Positions 24,165-35,836 of a stretch of 64,000 nucleotides of DNA are shown here, piece by piece. Every line of letters begins with the position of its first letter. Within the stretch, counting starts at the first letter, position 1. The notes below the pieces were generated by a model, which saw only the letters and a program-made list of their open reading frames with translations, did not search any database and was not told the DNA's origin. The translations under genes and the position numbers were made by a program. Source of the stretch: Ophiodon elongatus (taxonomy: Eukaryota > Chordata > Actinopteri > Perciformes > Hexagrammidae); NCBI GenBank assembly GCA_016806645.1, contig JACSYO010001636.1:1968001-2032000 (forward strand), in the 5' to 3' direction.

Positions 24165-25488
24165 CTACCTGGATGAAATCACCTTGAAGGCAGAAAACAC
24201 TGAGAAACACCATCTGTCTCATCCTAAATAAAAGCCAGAAACTGAATTGGTGGATGCAATCCACCCAAAAAAACAATGGTATTACTAGAGAAGAGCAATA
24301 TATACTATATTCATAAGAAAATACCTTTAATCAGATACACTTTGAAAATGTTATCAGTATTATATTGTTGCTAGGCTTGGCAAAAACTGATTGATGGACT
24401 AATGGCCGGGTGATAAACTGTGATCTTCAATATGAACTTATTGTGCACAGACACTTCATTTAAAGGAAGGGAGGCTGATTCATTACTCGAGACCCTGTTG
24501 AACAAGACTCTAAATTACAAGGCAATCATGAGAGCATATTCTCTTGACATCCATAAGGATGGTGAATAACAATAAGCACTTATGAAATAAACACTGCATA
24601 ATTCTAGTTGGGATCCACATGTAGGTGAGCAAAGCAAACAACAGTTTATAGGTTATGTCTACCTGCTAGATGATCTGATTTATCACTCTAAATTACTTAT
24701 CACATAATAGCTGCATGAAGGACTAATCTGCTTTCCTGACATGTTCACTAAATTAGCATGCTTTCTCAAAATGCAAATACATGCTCCATGTACAAGAGAA
24801 TGAATGCAGGTAAAGAATGATAGTTCATCATGAAAGCATGGATAATGTAGAAGAGACATGATCGATTGAAGAAATAGCTTAGCAGTGAAAGTAAGGTGCA
24901 AAGAATGCAAGTAGACCAGTTGATTGGTAGGAGGATGTACCATATACACGTAATGTATCTGGGGTCATCAATTAAATTTGTCCATGGACCAGAATATTTT
25001 GAAGCAGACACTGTGAGGTTTACACTTTCAAACATTTTTATTCCAGCCAACCTTTATGAATTTTGATTGTCAGGCACACATTTGGTCATCAAAGTACGCA
25101 GGTACGAGTTGTTACCTTGAGGTAAGCAGAAAGACGCCAGCTGCCTTTTTGTTGGTAATGGTTAATATATAGTTAAGATATATGGTTAAGATATAGCCAA
25201 GCTAAATGAGAGTCATGGCATGATTGTGTCTTCTCCTACCAATAAGCTCTCTGCCAATAAAAAGGGACCAATGCCGGTTTATCTTATACAACATCTTTTA
25301 ACATCAGTCATGATGCCACACAGTGTGGGCCGAGACGTTGCTGCAGGTTCATTTTATTTCTATTTCACCTGTCCCATGCTTTCAGATATGTCCACTTGCA
25401 TGTGGTATAATATTGAATGGAAAATCCAGATTTTGTTTGCTTGACTGCTGCGTGTAAGCAAATGATTTCCTGTAATACGTACGTACAG
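24164..25488. other. No recognisable feature
   Basis: AT-rich sequence with only short open frames; no repeats shared with the rest of the window. Confidence 0.4.
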
Positions 25489-25560
25489 TGTTTCCCATTT
25501 ATTACTGTGACCAGCCATAATCTAATTTGTCCAGCCACAGTTTCAAAAGGAACCAAAAAT
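25489..25560 (+). mobile_element. Possible hAT terminus
   Basis: Begins 'cagtgtttcccatttatt', the kind of CAGTGTTTCCC end I remember from fish hAT elements. No matching inverted end was found before the L2 copy that starts at 25.77 kb, so it would be a one-ended remnant. Confidence 0.4.
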
Positions 25561-25764
25561 ATGTTTACACTTTTCAAAGGATGGCCCTCGCTGTGACCAG
25601 GTCTAGTTTGGTTCAGAATGGCTCGCCCTGACCTCGGCACTTCCCAGGACTTCTTTCCATGAGGAGAGGGCCCGTTCCTCTATCAACCGGGGAAGACTGT
25701 CCTCAGTGCGTCAGCTGTCTGCGGCAATGTCGGCCACCCACCAGACCCGTCTTAAACACAGACC

Positions 25765-26745
25765 GTGTTTCATTCAGCAGCAAGCCAATTAAAACTGTTT
25801 TACATAAAATAGCAAAAGCCAAAAGATAAAGTGCAAAAGAGACACAATATACAAATAAATTTAAATATAACTAAAACAGTCATGTAAGAGCCAATGGAAT
25901 AGAAACATAAAACCTAGCTCAGATATGATAAGACAGGTATAAAATACAGGAAGAAAACAGTGCAGTGTATGGAATTATTTAATAAAAGGCAGCAGCAAAC
26001 AGAAAAGTCTTCTGCTCTGATTTAAAAGAAGTGAGAGTTGCAGCTGACCCGCAGTTTTCTGAGAGTTTGTTCCAGATATATGGTGCATAAAATCTGAAAG
26101 CCCTTGATGTTTAGTTTTGGCACAGAAAGCCGACCTGTCCCAGAAGACCTGAGAGGTCTGGATGGTTCATAACTTCGCAGATATCCCCAATTTATTTGGG
26201 CCCCGAACCATTCAGTGATTTATAAACCAACAGTAGTATTAAATCAATTATTTTTCACAGATGTAAATTCAGTGGATAGACCTCAAAACTGGAGTGATGT
26301 GATCCACTTTCTTGTTCTTAGTGAGGACTCGAGCAGCAGTGTTTTTTAAGGAGACCTGTAACGACATGTTCACAGCAGTCGATTCTACCGAAGATAAATG
26401 CAAGTCCTGCTGAGACCTATATCCTTTAATCCAAGATATATTCAGAAAGTGATAGTAAACTGATTATTACAACTGACTATTGTAATTGGCTTAATGTGGC
26501 TTCTGAAATTCAGGTACACCTAGATTTCTGGCTGGGTTAATGGTTTTTAACATTGCCAGTTGAAGCTGAACGCTGACTTTTAATAGTTCCTCCTTCACTC
26601 CAAAAACAACATCCTCAGTTTGTTTTTTGTTTAATTGAAGAAAATTCTGGGACATCCAATTGTTGATTTATTCAATGCATTCACTCAGTGCTTGTATTGG
26701 ACCACAGTTCCCTGGGCCAGAATCTCACATTGATCTCACAGGATT
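25765..26745 (-). pseudogene. L2-type LINE, C-terminal ORF2 and 3' UTR, antisense
   Basis: Read on the minus strand from about 26,700: 'MSQNFLQLN', 'VFGVKEELLKVS', 'NPARNLGV', then after deletions 'NTAARVLTKNKKVDHITPVLRSIH', 'FRFYAPYIWNKLSENCGSAATLTSFKSEQKTFLFAAAFY', given here as separate blocks with breaks in between. These are in the right order for the RT thumb and C-terminal domain of an L2-clade element, a subfamily distinct from Maui and from the 9.2-kb copy. Several stops and missing segments show it is dead. The 3' UTR runs to about 25,765, ending 'ttttaattggcttgctgctg'. Confidence 0.78.
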
Positions 26746-27743
26746 ACATTGGTTGGATTGGATTATATTCTGATCTGTAACTTCAGATCCAGAATGAAGA
26801 TTCCTGATCCCGGAGATTTGGATTCAGGTGTGGTAATCTAATCCTACCTTTAATCCAAACAAAATGCTGCATTTGGGTAATTCAAAAATAATTTTAGGCA
26901 GAAATCTGGATCAATTTGATGCCAAAATTCAGCATTATGTGGATTACACCTTGGAGGTGGATTTTTATAAAGATTGACAAATAGGCAAGACTTCAATTCT
27001 CTCAAATATTGTTACCCAATATGTTGATTATATTTAAACATGTGTTAAAAAGTGTTTTAGTTCTAACAGAGTAATTGGATACATGTTCAGCACTACAAAC
27101 ATATGGTTTGGCCATACTGGGAAAACTGATTTTCCTTGTGTAATGAACAATGCACCTCTAAATGATGTCCCCAGCCATGATCCCTCTCCTGGTGCGAAAG
27201 GGTTAGAAGGCCATTGAAGGCCTCTCTTGACACCCTAAAGTCAATCCTCAGTCAAGTCTCAGGCTGCCCAACCTGGCATAGTGGCTGCACTGGAATGTCT
27301 AAATTTACACCGAAACACTACATTAACAAGGATTTAAGATGATACATAAAACACATTAAATTAGAGCAATGCAAGCATATTCCAAATCAAGTTTATTCAT
27401 CAATGTTTTAAAATTGTTGCTTCATGATGCTGTTTCGAGAGAAACAAGTAAATAGATTATTTGAGAATTACCTCTCGTCCACTCTGTAAGACAAGAGCCT
27501 GCAAGATATTCAAACCGGGCAGTTGATGCCTCCTAGGCCGCGAAGAACATAAAAAACGTAAAATAAAAATTCACAAACTCACAACAGTAAGTAACATGTT
27601 TTGGGGCGCTGTCAAGTTGACGTCATATGACACAAAGAGCTGTCCCATTCCTATTTATACCATTTTGAGCCCTTGCAGCCTCTCACACTCAATTGAGTCC
27701 CTGAGGGATCAGGGTTTAGGGGGGACATTGGGATTGGGCCTCT
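26746..27743. other. No gene recognised
   Basis: Non-coding. The block 26,740-26,990 is rich in 'ggattac', 'ggattgg' and 'tggattt' echoes, which may be an old degenerate repeat. A compact GC-richer block at 27,480-27,740 is unassigned. Confidence 0.35.
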
Positions 27744-27985
27744 CAGGAACACCTGTACACTTGCTTATTTGGGAATATTCCAATCGGCCAATCATGTGGC
27801 AGCAATGCAATGTATTAAGATACAGGTCAGGAGCTTCACTTAATGTATGAATTATGTGACACACACAATCAGGTCAACAGGAATCAGAATCTCAAAGTAA
27901 TGTCGCCAACATCTTGTGGAATCCATGCCATGAACAATTGAAGCTGTTTTGAGAGCGAAGGGAGGTCTTCCCTAGTATATACACA
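27744..27985. mobile_element. Internally deleted Tc1/mariner element
   Basis: The left half ('caggaacacctgtacac', 'caatcggccaatcatgtgg', 'caatgtattaagatac') corresponds to the 5' end of a fish Tc1-like transposon as I remember it. The right half ('tcttgtggaatccatgccat', 'gaacaattgaagc') corresponds to its extreme 3' end. The transposase region between is missing, leaving about 240 bp of a roughly 1-kb element. Confidence 0.6.
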
Positions 27986-28011
27986 AAAAAAAAAAAAAAA
28001 AATCACCATTG

Positions 28012-30300
28012 CTATGAAAATAAACTTCCATCAACTTCAAGCACAATGGCATCCATAGGATCTTTGAAGTACGCCATCAGAAGGAGAACAATGCATGAAG
28101 CCTTGTCTGAAGCCTCTGGTTCAAAATGAGCCAGAATATCTTTCACCCCCTGACGGTTGACTTCTTGGCAGAACCTCAAAATGGTGTTGCCTTTGTTGTA
28201 CAGGGAATCCCAAAACTTTACAAGGATGGAGACATCGGTCCAAAGTTTGAAATGGGAAAAAAGAAAAAAGAGAAAAAAGACCATTTCTCCTTAAGCACCG
28301 CTATGGCTGATGCAAGAGCACCGTTAGGATAGTGTTGCTGGATTACATAGGTCTCTTCCGTCAGTCGTTCAGCTCTCTCAGCACCACTCATCCCTTCTTC
28401 TGAGTAGAAGTTAAGGAGATGACCTTTGATGCCATCCAATGATGCCTCAGACTGTTTTGCTGTTGCATGCCATATTAAAACCCTTCAAATGAAAGAAACA
28501 CACGTAAAGTTAGTGTATTTAAATTCAATCATTGTTTTATTTTACGTTAAAAATGTATCCGTAAATCTGCACAGCAATATCTTTTATTACATTTTCTAAT
28601 TATTATTAGTAGTCATCATTTTTGTCTGCTCATCTGCTATTATTAGTGCTACTATTGCTATTACTTCTCTTATTATACAAGTTAGACATTACTGTGATGT
28701 TCTGTACCTTTGCATGAGGACATTCTTTCTAACTGGGCCTCGTTGAATATTAATTGAATACCCCTGGGCTATACAAATATATTGAAGGTTGTATTTCCAA
28801 TATGTGCTGCTGTGCTTCTTTTAAAAATGTTGTATTTTTCTAGATTTTATGCATTCTTTTTTTAATTTTTATTATTCAATGGCTTTTACATTCCATTTTA
28901 TAATATGCATTCTATGTATTATATTTTTTTAACTTCATTTTATTTGTTTTATTATTACTATCCAGCAGGTTTTATTTTCCATCTTATGTTATTAACTATG
29001 GCATTCTATACCTGTTTTTCACTTTATGTATATTTTCATGAGAAGCAGTCTGTACATGTAAGTTCTATTGTAGAGAACTCTCAATTTATAAATAAAGTTT
29101 TTTATTGTTATTATTATCATGGATTAGGGTCCTTGAAAAAAAAGTTCCTTTTAAAGGGATGCCATGGTCAAACAAATGACTTAATTGCAAGCTACTGCAG
29201 ACTGTCACTCAAAATGTTTACCAGCTACAGATGCTCTGATCCTGTCATTGTAATGACTTACGTAAAACTCTGTACCTCTTTCAACATGCTCAGGTGAAGG
29301 GAAGAGACTGCCTGCACTCAAGTAGGCTTGCATTAGTTGGGGTTTTTCTGCAAGAGTTTTGCAAAGATTCTTAAAATTTAGCAATTTTCTGGCCCACTGT
29401 TTGAAGGTGTGTTTGCTCTCGTACCGTAACAGGCGTATAAGTGGGCCAAAGCGGAGAATAAGCTCTGGGTAATGGCACAGATAGTGATGCTTGGGTTTTA
29501 ACGGACAGGCAGAGAACCGCCTTTGACAACTGAAGACATATTCTTCAATAAGGACTTTCAGATATGCCACTTAGACTGCTGTAATAGGTGGGGCACAAAC
29601 AAGCTCCACAATCTCTCTTAGCTGCAGAATGCGTTGCCATACCTCATTGTCAGAAGGATCTTTAAGTCTGTCACCGACAAAAAGAGGTAGCAACCTGAGA
29701 AAGCCCCAATTCTGAACTGCATGTCCACTTAATCGTTCGCTAACGTGTCTGCTGGTTTGCTGCTGGCATCATTTCTTTGATATTTAAATTGGTTTTTAGA
29801 TTTGTTTAATTGTAAGTAGGTAAATTTCTTCTCCTGAACTAACTGATCAACAAGCAAGGCAAGGTCATAAGACAAAATCGCCTCAAACAACTTATACCCC
29901 AGGCATGGAGGGAGCCCTGGCTGGAAAACTGAACTTACTCAAACTGAAAATGAGTAAGCTGGTTAAAAGGAGAGTCCATCTCAATGCTGAGACAGTAGCA
30001 CTTGTGTCTAAGCCGTGCAAATGACTTTGATAGGACTGTGCAGTTCTTGAAGTTCCACCTATGTGCAGTTCATTCATAAATGCTTAAATAAATGTAGTGG
30101 CAGAAATGTGTCGCCCAAATTACGTTTTTGTCAAAACCCCCAATACCATGTGATCCCAGGTTGTCACCTGAAATGGCAACTATACCTACTTTTACAACAT
30201 CTGTCAAAATACATCTTTCCGCAAGAACTTTGTTCATGCCAAAGCATTTAAAATTGTGTTCCCTACATGGAGAACAAGTTGCATGTGTTCTGTTGTGGCT
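28012..30300 (-). pseudogene. Decayed copy of a multi-exon transposon-like fish gene (SAMD3-like family)
   Basis: Three antisense blocks keep one gene's order. Block 1 (30,262-30,066) reads 'KCFGMNKVLAERCILTDVV' then 'VAISGDNLGSHGIGGFDKN'. Block 2 (29,890-29,208) reads 'KLFEAILSYDLALLVDQLV', 'LSGHAVQNWGFLRLLPLFVG', 'VWQRILQLREIVELVC', then 'CPLKPKHHYLCHYPELI' and 'YESKHTFKQWARKLLNFKN', with internal stops at about 29,735 and 29,574. Block 3 (28,483-28,012) starts after a plausible acceptor ('tttcatttgaag') and reads 'KQSEASLDGIKGHLLNFYS', 'QQHYPNGALASAIAVLKEKW', 'LRFCQEVNRQGVKDILAHF', 'SCIVLLLMAYFKDPMDAIV'. A T-rich expansion near 28,255-28,280 shifts the frame. I recall this combination from abundant uncharacterised and 'sterile alpha motif domain 3-like' fish proteins, probably DNA-transposon-derived. 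No enzymatic function is claimed. Confidence 0.62.
28590..28795 (+). mobile_element. Probable Maui 3' UTR fragment
   Basis: Resembles the Maui 3' UTR ('attattattagtagtcatc', 'ctattacttctc', 'gttctgtac' and a terminal 'gggctatacaaatatattga') but is diverged. It lies in an intron-like gap of the antisense transposon-derived gene, so it probably inserted there. Confidence 0.5.
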
Positions 30301-31293
30301 CTTTTGTGTGGAAAAATGTCAGGACTTATTTCCGCTGTTCCTGACTGAAATAAAATTTACTTATGGGGGGATGGCCAGCAGCTTCGAAATGGCCCACAAT
30401 AAAATTACCATAATTGGCATGACTGACTTTGTATTGGCTAGCAGTGCTGTCAATCTAATTTCACTGGTTTCCCTCTAAGATATATGTGAAGGTGGACAGG
30501 AGGTCTCACTCAGCTCTGTAAACAAAAAATAACAGCCTTTTTACTCTTCAGAACTCAAAATATATGCATTTTATAGAGATTTCAGAGCAAAAAACATTAT
30601 TTTAGTTTGGCATCGTGTATGTTAATGCTGTATATTGATGTATTAAACATAAATAGTGAAGAAGTAAAAAAATTGTTTTGGTAAAATAAATTACTAATAA
30701 ATCCTAATTTTCAGCGGATTTTTCTGACCTGTCTGTACTAAAAACTCTTTTATTGTTTTCTGCTTCACTTTATTCAAAGTCAAACTGTGCAGAGAGAGTG
30801 TTCACATATTGTTGTAAAACAGCAACTGCATTATTCTAAAGTGATGATCATCCTGAAAGTGCTTCTTTTTTTTTCTTGGCGAAACTGAAATATTTTCATT
30901 TTGTCTGTGTTCCATCTTCATTTACTTTTAACCAGTAACATATATACTGATATTTACACATGATTCACACATCTCACAGTTATTACCTTTATAATAACAC
31001 CAAAATTATTCAAATAGACCTTGTGGTTGCAGAGTTGTACTCCTTTTAGTATGGGCATGCTTTTTTCGTGCGGAGGCCTCAAAAAAAAAAAAAAAGGTTA
31101 GGGTAGAACAGGTTTTAACTTGTAACTTTACCAGTGGTCTTTGTGTGAAAAAGCTCCAAAGCAACTGATGTGTGGAAAACACAACATCATCAGGGACAGA
31201 ACACACCCCCACACAGACTCTTCTCGCTCCTACCATGAAGCAGACGCTACAGGAGTCTGAGATCCAGAACCACGAGACTGACACAAAGTTTCT
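30301..31293. other. No clear feature
   Basis: On the minus strand 30,301-30,360 may carry a further diverged scrap of the transposon-like gene ('HMQLVLHVGNTIL'). From 30,480 to 31,293 the sequence is AT-rich, with an A-run at 31,080 and no recognised element. Confidence 0.35.
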
Positions 31294-31470
31294 ACTCTTA
31301 AATCTCTCCAGTTGATCCAGAATGCTGCGGCTCGTGTACTAAGAAAAGAGATCATATTACTCCTGTATTAGCTTCTCTGCACTGGCTCCCTGTAAAATCC
31401 AGAATCCAATTTAAAATCCTTCTCGTCACCTACAAAGCCTTAATTTGTGAGGCACCATCATATCTTAAAG

Positions 31471-31590
31471 AGCTTATAGTACCATATTACCCCACTAGAG
31501 AGCTTAGAGTACCATATTACCCCACTAGAGAGCTCATAGTACCATATTACCCCACTAGAGAGCTTATAGTACCATATTACCCCACTAGAG
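31471..31590. repeat. 30-bp tandem repeat, 4 units, in-frame decapeptide
   Basis: Four units of 'agcttatagtaccatattac' plus 'cccactagag' at exact 30-bp spacing, differing at only one or two bases. Each encodes ELIVPYYPTR in the LINE ORF2 frame. The other Maui copies here have one unit. Confidence 0.95.
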
Positions 31591-31766
31591 ATCTGCACTC
31601 ACTGACTGATGGGCTACTTGTGGTTCCTAGAGTCTTAAAAAGTAGGATGGGAGCCAGAGTCTTCAGATCAAGCTCCTCTTCTATGGAACCAGCTTCCACT
31701 TTCAGTCCGGGGTTTAGACAGTCACCACATTTAAGAGTAGACTTAAGACTTTCCTCTTTGATAACG

Positions 31767-31862
31767 CTTATAGTTAGGACTGACTCAGGTTTATAGTTAG
31801 GGCTGGCTCAGGTTTATATAGTTAGGGCTGGCTCAGGCTTATAGTTAGGGCTGGCTCAGGCT
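31767..31862. repeat. 23-bp minisatellite, 4 units, in LINE 3' UTR
   Basis: Four tandem 'ttatagttagggctggctca' units, the third with a TA insertion; same repeat as at 17,978 and 41,000. Confidence 0.9.
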
Positions 31863-32499
31863 TGCCCTGGTCCAGCCCCTAGATATGCTGCTATAGGTCT
31901 AGACTGCCACAGGACTTCCTAGGATACACTGAGCTCCTCTCTCCTCTCTCTCTCTCTCTCTCTCATCTGTATGCATTCATGTCCTATTAATGCACATTAC
32001 TAACTTTGTTTCTTCCCTGGAGAATGGTCCATATATATCCACATGGATCGTGGTTATACTTGGATTGTGGTCATGTCTCCTGCTGTGGTCCTGCCCAACA
32101 TCCACTGCTATTATTTTATTATTAGTCACATTTCTATTACTATTAATCATTTTATCATCATTATTATTCTATTATAGACACCACTGCTGTTATCGTTAGT
32201 AGTCGTAACGTTTCCATCATAATTATGCTTATATTTATTTATATAGATTTATTTTTATTTATATCATATGCATTGACTATGTTGTAACTTATTATGTTGT
32301 TCATTATGTACACATGACTTCTATTACTTTTCTGTTCTTTGTTGCTCTCGCTAAAGTTTCTTGTTTCCCTTTAAAAAAAAATTGGGGGAGCTTTCCTGTT
32401 TTCCGATGAGATGGTCCTGGGACAGAAAATGCCGTATGCTGAACAGATTGTAAAGCCCTCTGAGGCAAATTTGTGATTTTGGGCTATACACATGAATTG

Positions 32500-33560
32500 A
32501 ATAGGTACTCAAAGGCACTTTATGTGGTAAAAACAGAAAAAGCAATAAGAATAAAGACAATAGCATTACATAACTATAAATAACATGTTAAAAGCATTTT
32601 TAAATGAGTGAGTTTGAAGTGCAGCTTTGAAAGAGGGGAGTGAGTGAGAATGTAGGAGGTGTTGGGGAAGAGAGTTCCAGAGGGAGGGAGCAGCAATGGA
32701 GAAGGCCCTGTCCCCCCAGGTCCGGTGCCTGGACCCAGTGAGAGGGGTCAGGAGGTTGGCGTCGATGGATCTGAGGTTGCGTTGAGTGTCAGTGCAGGAG
32801 GTCAGAAAGGTAAGAAGTGGCTAGGTTGTGTAGGGCTTTTTATCTGATCAGGAGCATTTTGAAAAGCCAATGGAGAATTTTTAATGTCAGTGGAGATTTT
32901 GACAGACTGGGGTGAAGTAATCTCTGGTGATGCGCAGCTGAGTTTTGGACATATTGGAATGTGTTGATGATTTTGGTGGATGTGCTGTACAGGCTGCTAT
33001 TGCAGCTGTCAAGTTGTAAGATGTTAAAGGCGTTGTTAAGCTCAGCTGAGGCGGAGAGGGAGGGCATAGACGGGCGATGTTTTTAAGATGAAAGAAGGCG
33101 GTTTTTGTAATGAGGTTGACGTGGTGTTCAAGGAGAGGGTTTGATCAGAAATTACACCAAAGTTACAGATGTGTGTAGAAGCAGGAACAGTGGAGCCATC
33201 GATGCAGAGGGAGAAGTTGTGTCCGGATTTGTAGAGTCATTTGGGGCTGATGATGAAGACTTAAGATTTATCGCTGTTGAGTTTGAGAAAGTTAGCTTGA
33301 AACCAGGTCTTTATATCTGTGAGGCAGTTGGTGATGGTTGAGTGGGTGGTAGAAGTGATAAAGTTTGTGGAGATGTAGAGCTAGGTGACATCAGCATAAC
33401 AGTGAAAATGGGGGCCATGTTGGCGTATGATGTTACCAAGGGGGAGCATGTAGAGGATGAAGAAGAGGGTACCGAGCACCGTACCTTGAGGGACACCTTG
33501 TGAGACACCTTGTGAGATTGGGGCTCTGTTATAGTAATATTTAATAATATTAATGACTGG
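32500..33560 (-). pseudogene. L2-type LINE reverse transcriptase and 3' UTR, antisense
   Basis: On the minus strand from 33,510: motif B ('QGVPQGTVLGTLFFILYML'), motif C degraded ('FHCYADVT' with the second aspartate lost), 'IKTWFQANFLKLNSDKS', 'LCIDGSTVPAS', 'NFGVISDQTLS'. Further frameshifted blocks follow: 'AFFHLKNIA', 'LQLDSCNSSLYSTSTK' and 'ALWNSLP'-like sequence near 32,680. This is an L2 subfamily different from Maui; 61.9-62.3 kb holds another copy. It sits immediately behind a sense Maui 3' end and before another Maui 3' fragment, so it may have inserted into that Maui-rich site. Many stops. Confidence 0.83.
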
Positions 33561-33607
33561 TGGCGGTCAGAAAGGTATGATTTGAACCAGGTATGTGTGT
33601 GTAAATG

Positions 33608-33626
33608 TCTATCTATCTATCTATCT
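33608..33626. repeat. (TCTA)n microsatellite
   Basis: Short tetranucleotide run at the junction between the antisense L2 and the Maui fragment. Confidence 0.85.
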
Positions 33627-33627
33627 G

Positions 33628-33830
33628 GGCATGTTATTATTAGCAGTCATCATTTCTCTGTTATTATTAGTTCTACTACTGCCAGCACTTCTCATTATAG
33701 GAATCATTTATATCTTATGGAGTTACTGTATTGTAATTGTTTTATGTTGTTCATTCTGTACACATGACATCTATTGTACTTCTGTCCATCCTGATAGAGG
33801 ATCCTCCTTTGTTACTCTCCTGGATGTTAC
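33628..33830 (+). mobile_element. Maui 3' UTR fragment
   Basis: 'gttattattagcagtcatc', 'ttctgtacacatgacatct', 'attgtacttctgtccatcc' and 'tgatagaggatcctcctt' align with the Maui 3' UTR of the 41.4-kb copy. It carries the UTR only. Confidence 0.75.
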
Positions 33831-34887
<1,057 letters not shown>

Positions 34888-35224
34888 AAGATAGTAATTG
34901 GAAAGTCCTCTGTTATTGATCTCCTCAAAGCAGCAAACCATGCCTTCAAACACCCGCTCCGTAGGACTGATAACGCCGCTGGACACACCGCTCACAAAAA
35001 GCGTTCAAATAACAGCTTGCTTCCTCCACATGGAGCCAGTAGTAGAATTATAAAATGTAGAAGTCAACTGCACAACAGCTGCTAGAACAGACAACAAGAT
35101 CAGCAAGGCCTGTAATCCATGTTGAATTAACCACTTGCAGTCGCTTGGTAATCATGGCTGATGTTCTTTGTTTTCTTCAAGAAAGGTTTCACACCAGCAC
35201 GACAAATCAGGACAGGACACATTG
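34888..35224. other. No recognisable feature
   Basis: Unique sequence without coding potential or repeat matches. Confidence 0.4.
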
Positions 35225-35345
35225 TGGGGGGGGGGGGGGCTGTGTGGGGGTGGGGGAGCCAATCCCAGCTGACATTGTGTGAAGGCAGGGTTCACCTGGA
35301 CAGGTCGCCAGACTATCACAGGGCAACGTGGGGATGTGAAGCAGC
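35225..35345 (+). mobile_element. Dispersed fish repeat fragment with poly-G head
   Basis: After a run of 14 or so G residues come 'ggagccaatcccagctgac', 'cagggttcacctggacagg' and 'tcgccagactatcacaggg', a sequence I remember as a very common fish repeat. There is only one copy here, so the identification rests on recall. Confidence 0.55.
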
Positions 35346-35559
35346 ATATCCATTATTAGAATGGCAGAGTAAAGACTCACTGTTTTTCACTATTCATTCT
35401 CTCAGGGACATGATTGAGTCGCCTCTTTTGTAGGATAGTCGGTGATGCAAGTGATTTGCGGCAAAACAAAATAAAAAGTAATGCGGTGGTGGGTTTTCTG
35501 TACCTGTTGTGGATACATTTGTGTGTACAGTAGGAGGCAGATCATTATACTTCCATGGT

Positions 35560-35665
35560 AGCCCCTGTCATCAGTGGATGAACGATGACATGTAGTGTTA
35601 AAGCGCTTTGAGTGGTCAGAAGACTAGAAAACTGCTATTCAAGTACAGTCCATTTACCATTTAAA
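35560..35665 (+). mobile_element. SINE 3' fragment
   Basis: Matches only the second half of the SINE at 13.4 kb ('gtagcccctgtcatcagtgg', 'gatgacatgtagtgttaaag', 'cgctttgagtggtcag', 'gtacagtccatttacc'). The tRNA-like head is missing. Confidence 0.8.
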
Positions 35666-35671
35666 ACTTGT

Positions 35672-35836
35672 ATTCTCTCTACTGGCCATCAGGGGGTGAC
35701 TCCTCTGGTTGTATAGAAGTCTATGAGAAAATTACTCTACTTCTCTCTTGATTTATTCCCTCAGTAAACATTGTAAACATGAGTTTATGGTCTCAATCTC
35801 TAGTTTCAAGTCTTCTTCAAAACAGCATGATGTTTA
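35672..35836 (+). mobile_element. Fish MITE family, copy 2 (5' part)
   Basis: Starts with the family's left end ('tggccatcagggggtgact', 'cctctggttgtatagaag') and follows copy 1 to 'aaaacagcatgatgtt', where it is truncated. It lies directly after the SINE fragment. Confidence 0.8.

Larger units (their letters stand above)
31294..32495 (+). pseudogene. Maui/L2-type LINE 3' end with tandem expansions
   Basis: Begins at 'LLNLSS' and continues 'IQNAAARV', 'ASLHWLPVKSRIQFKILLVTYKAL' (frameshifted), 'APSYLKELIVPYYPTR'. The last ten residues are then repeated in frame (see the 30-bp repeat). It continues 'GLLVVPRVLKSRMGARVF', 'APLLWNQLPLSVRGLDSHH' (frameshifted), 'LKTFLFDNAYS', and the full 3' UTR to 'tgtaaagccctctgaggc', 'gggctatacacatgaattga'. 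It is the best 3' UTR reference in the window. Dead through frameshifts and 5' truncation. Confidence 0.88.

Noticed and set aside
23977..24276. HTHTHT and CVCVCV open frames
   Set aside because: Direct translation of the GT microsatellite.
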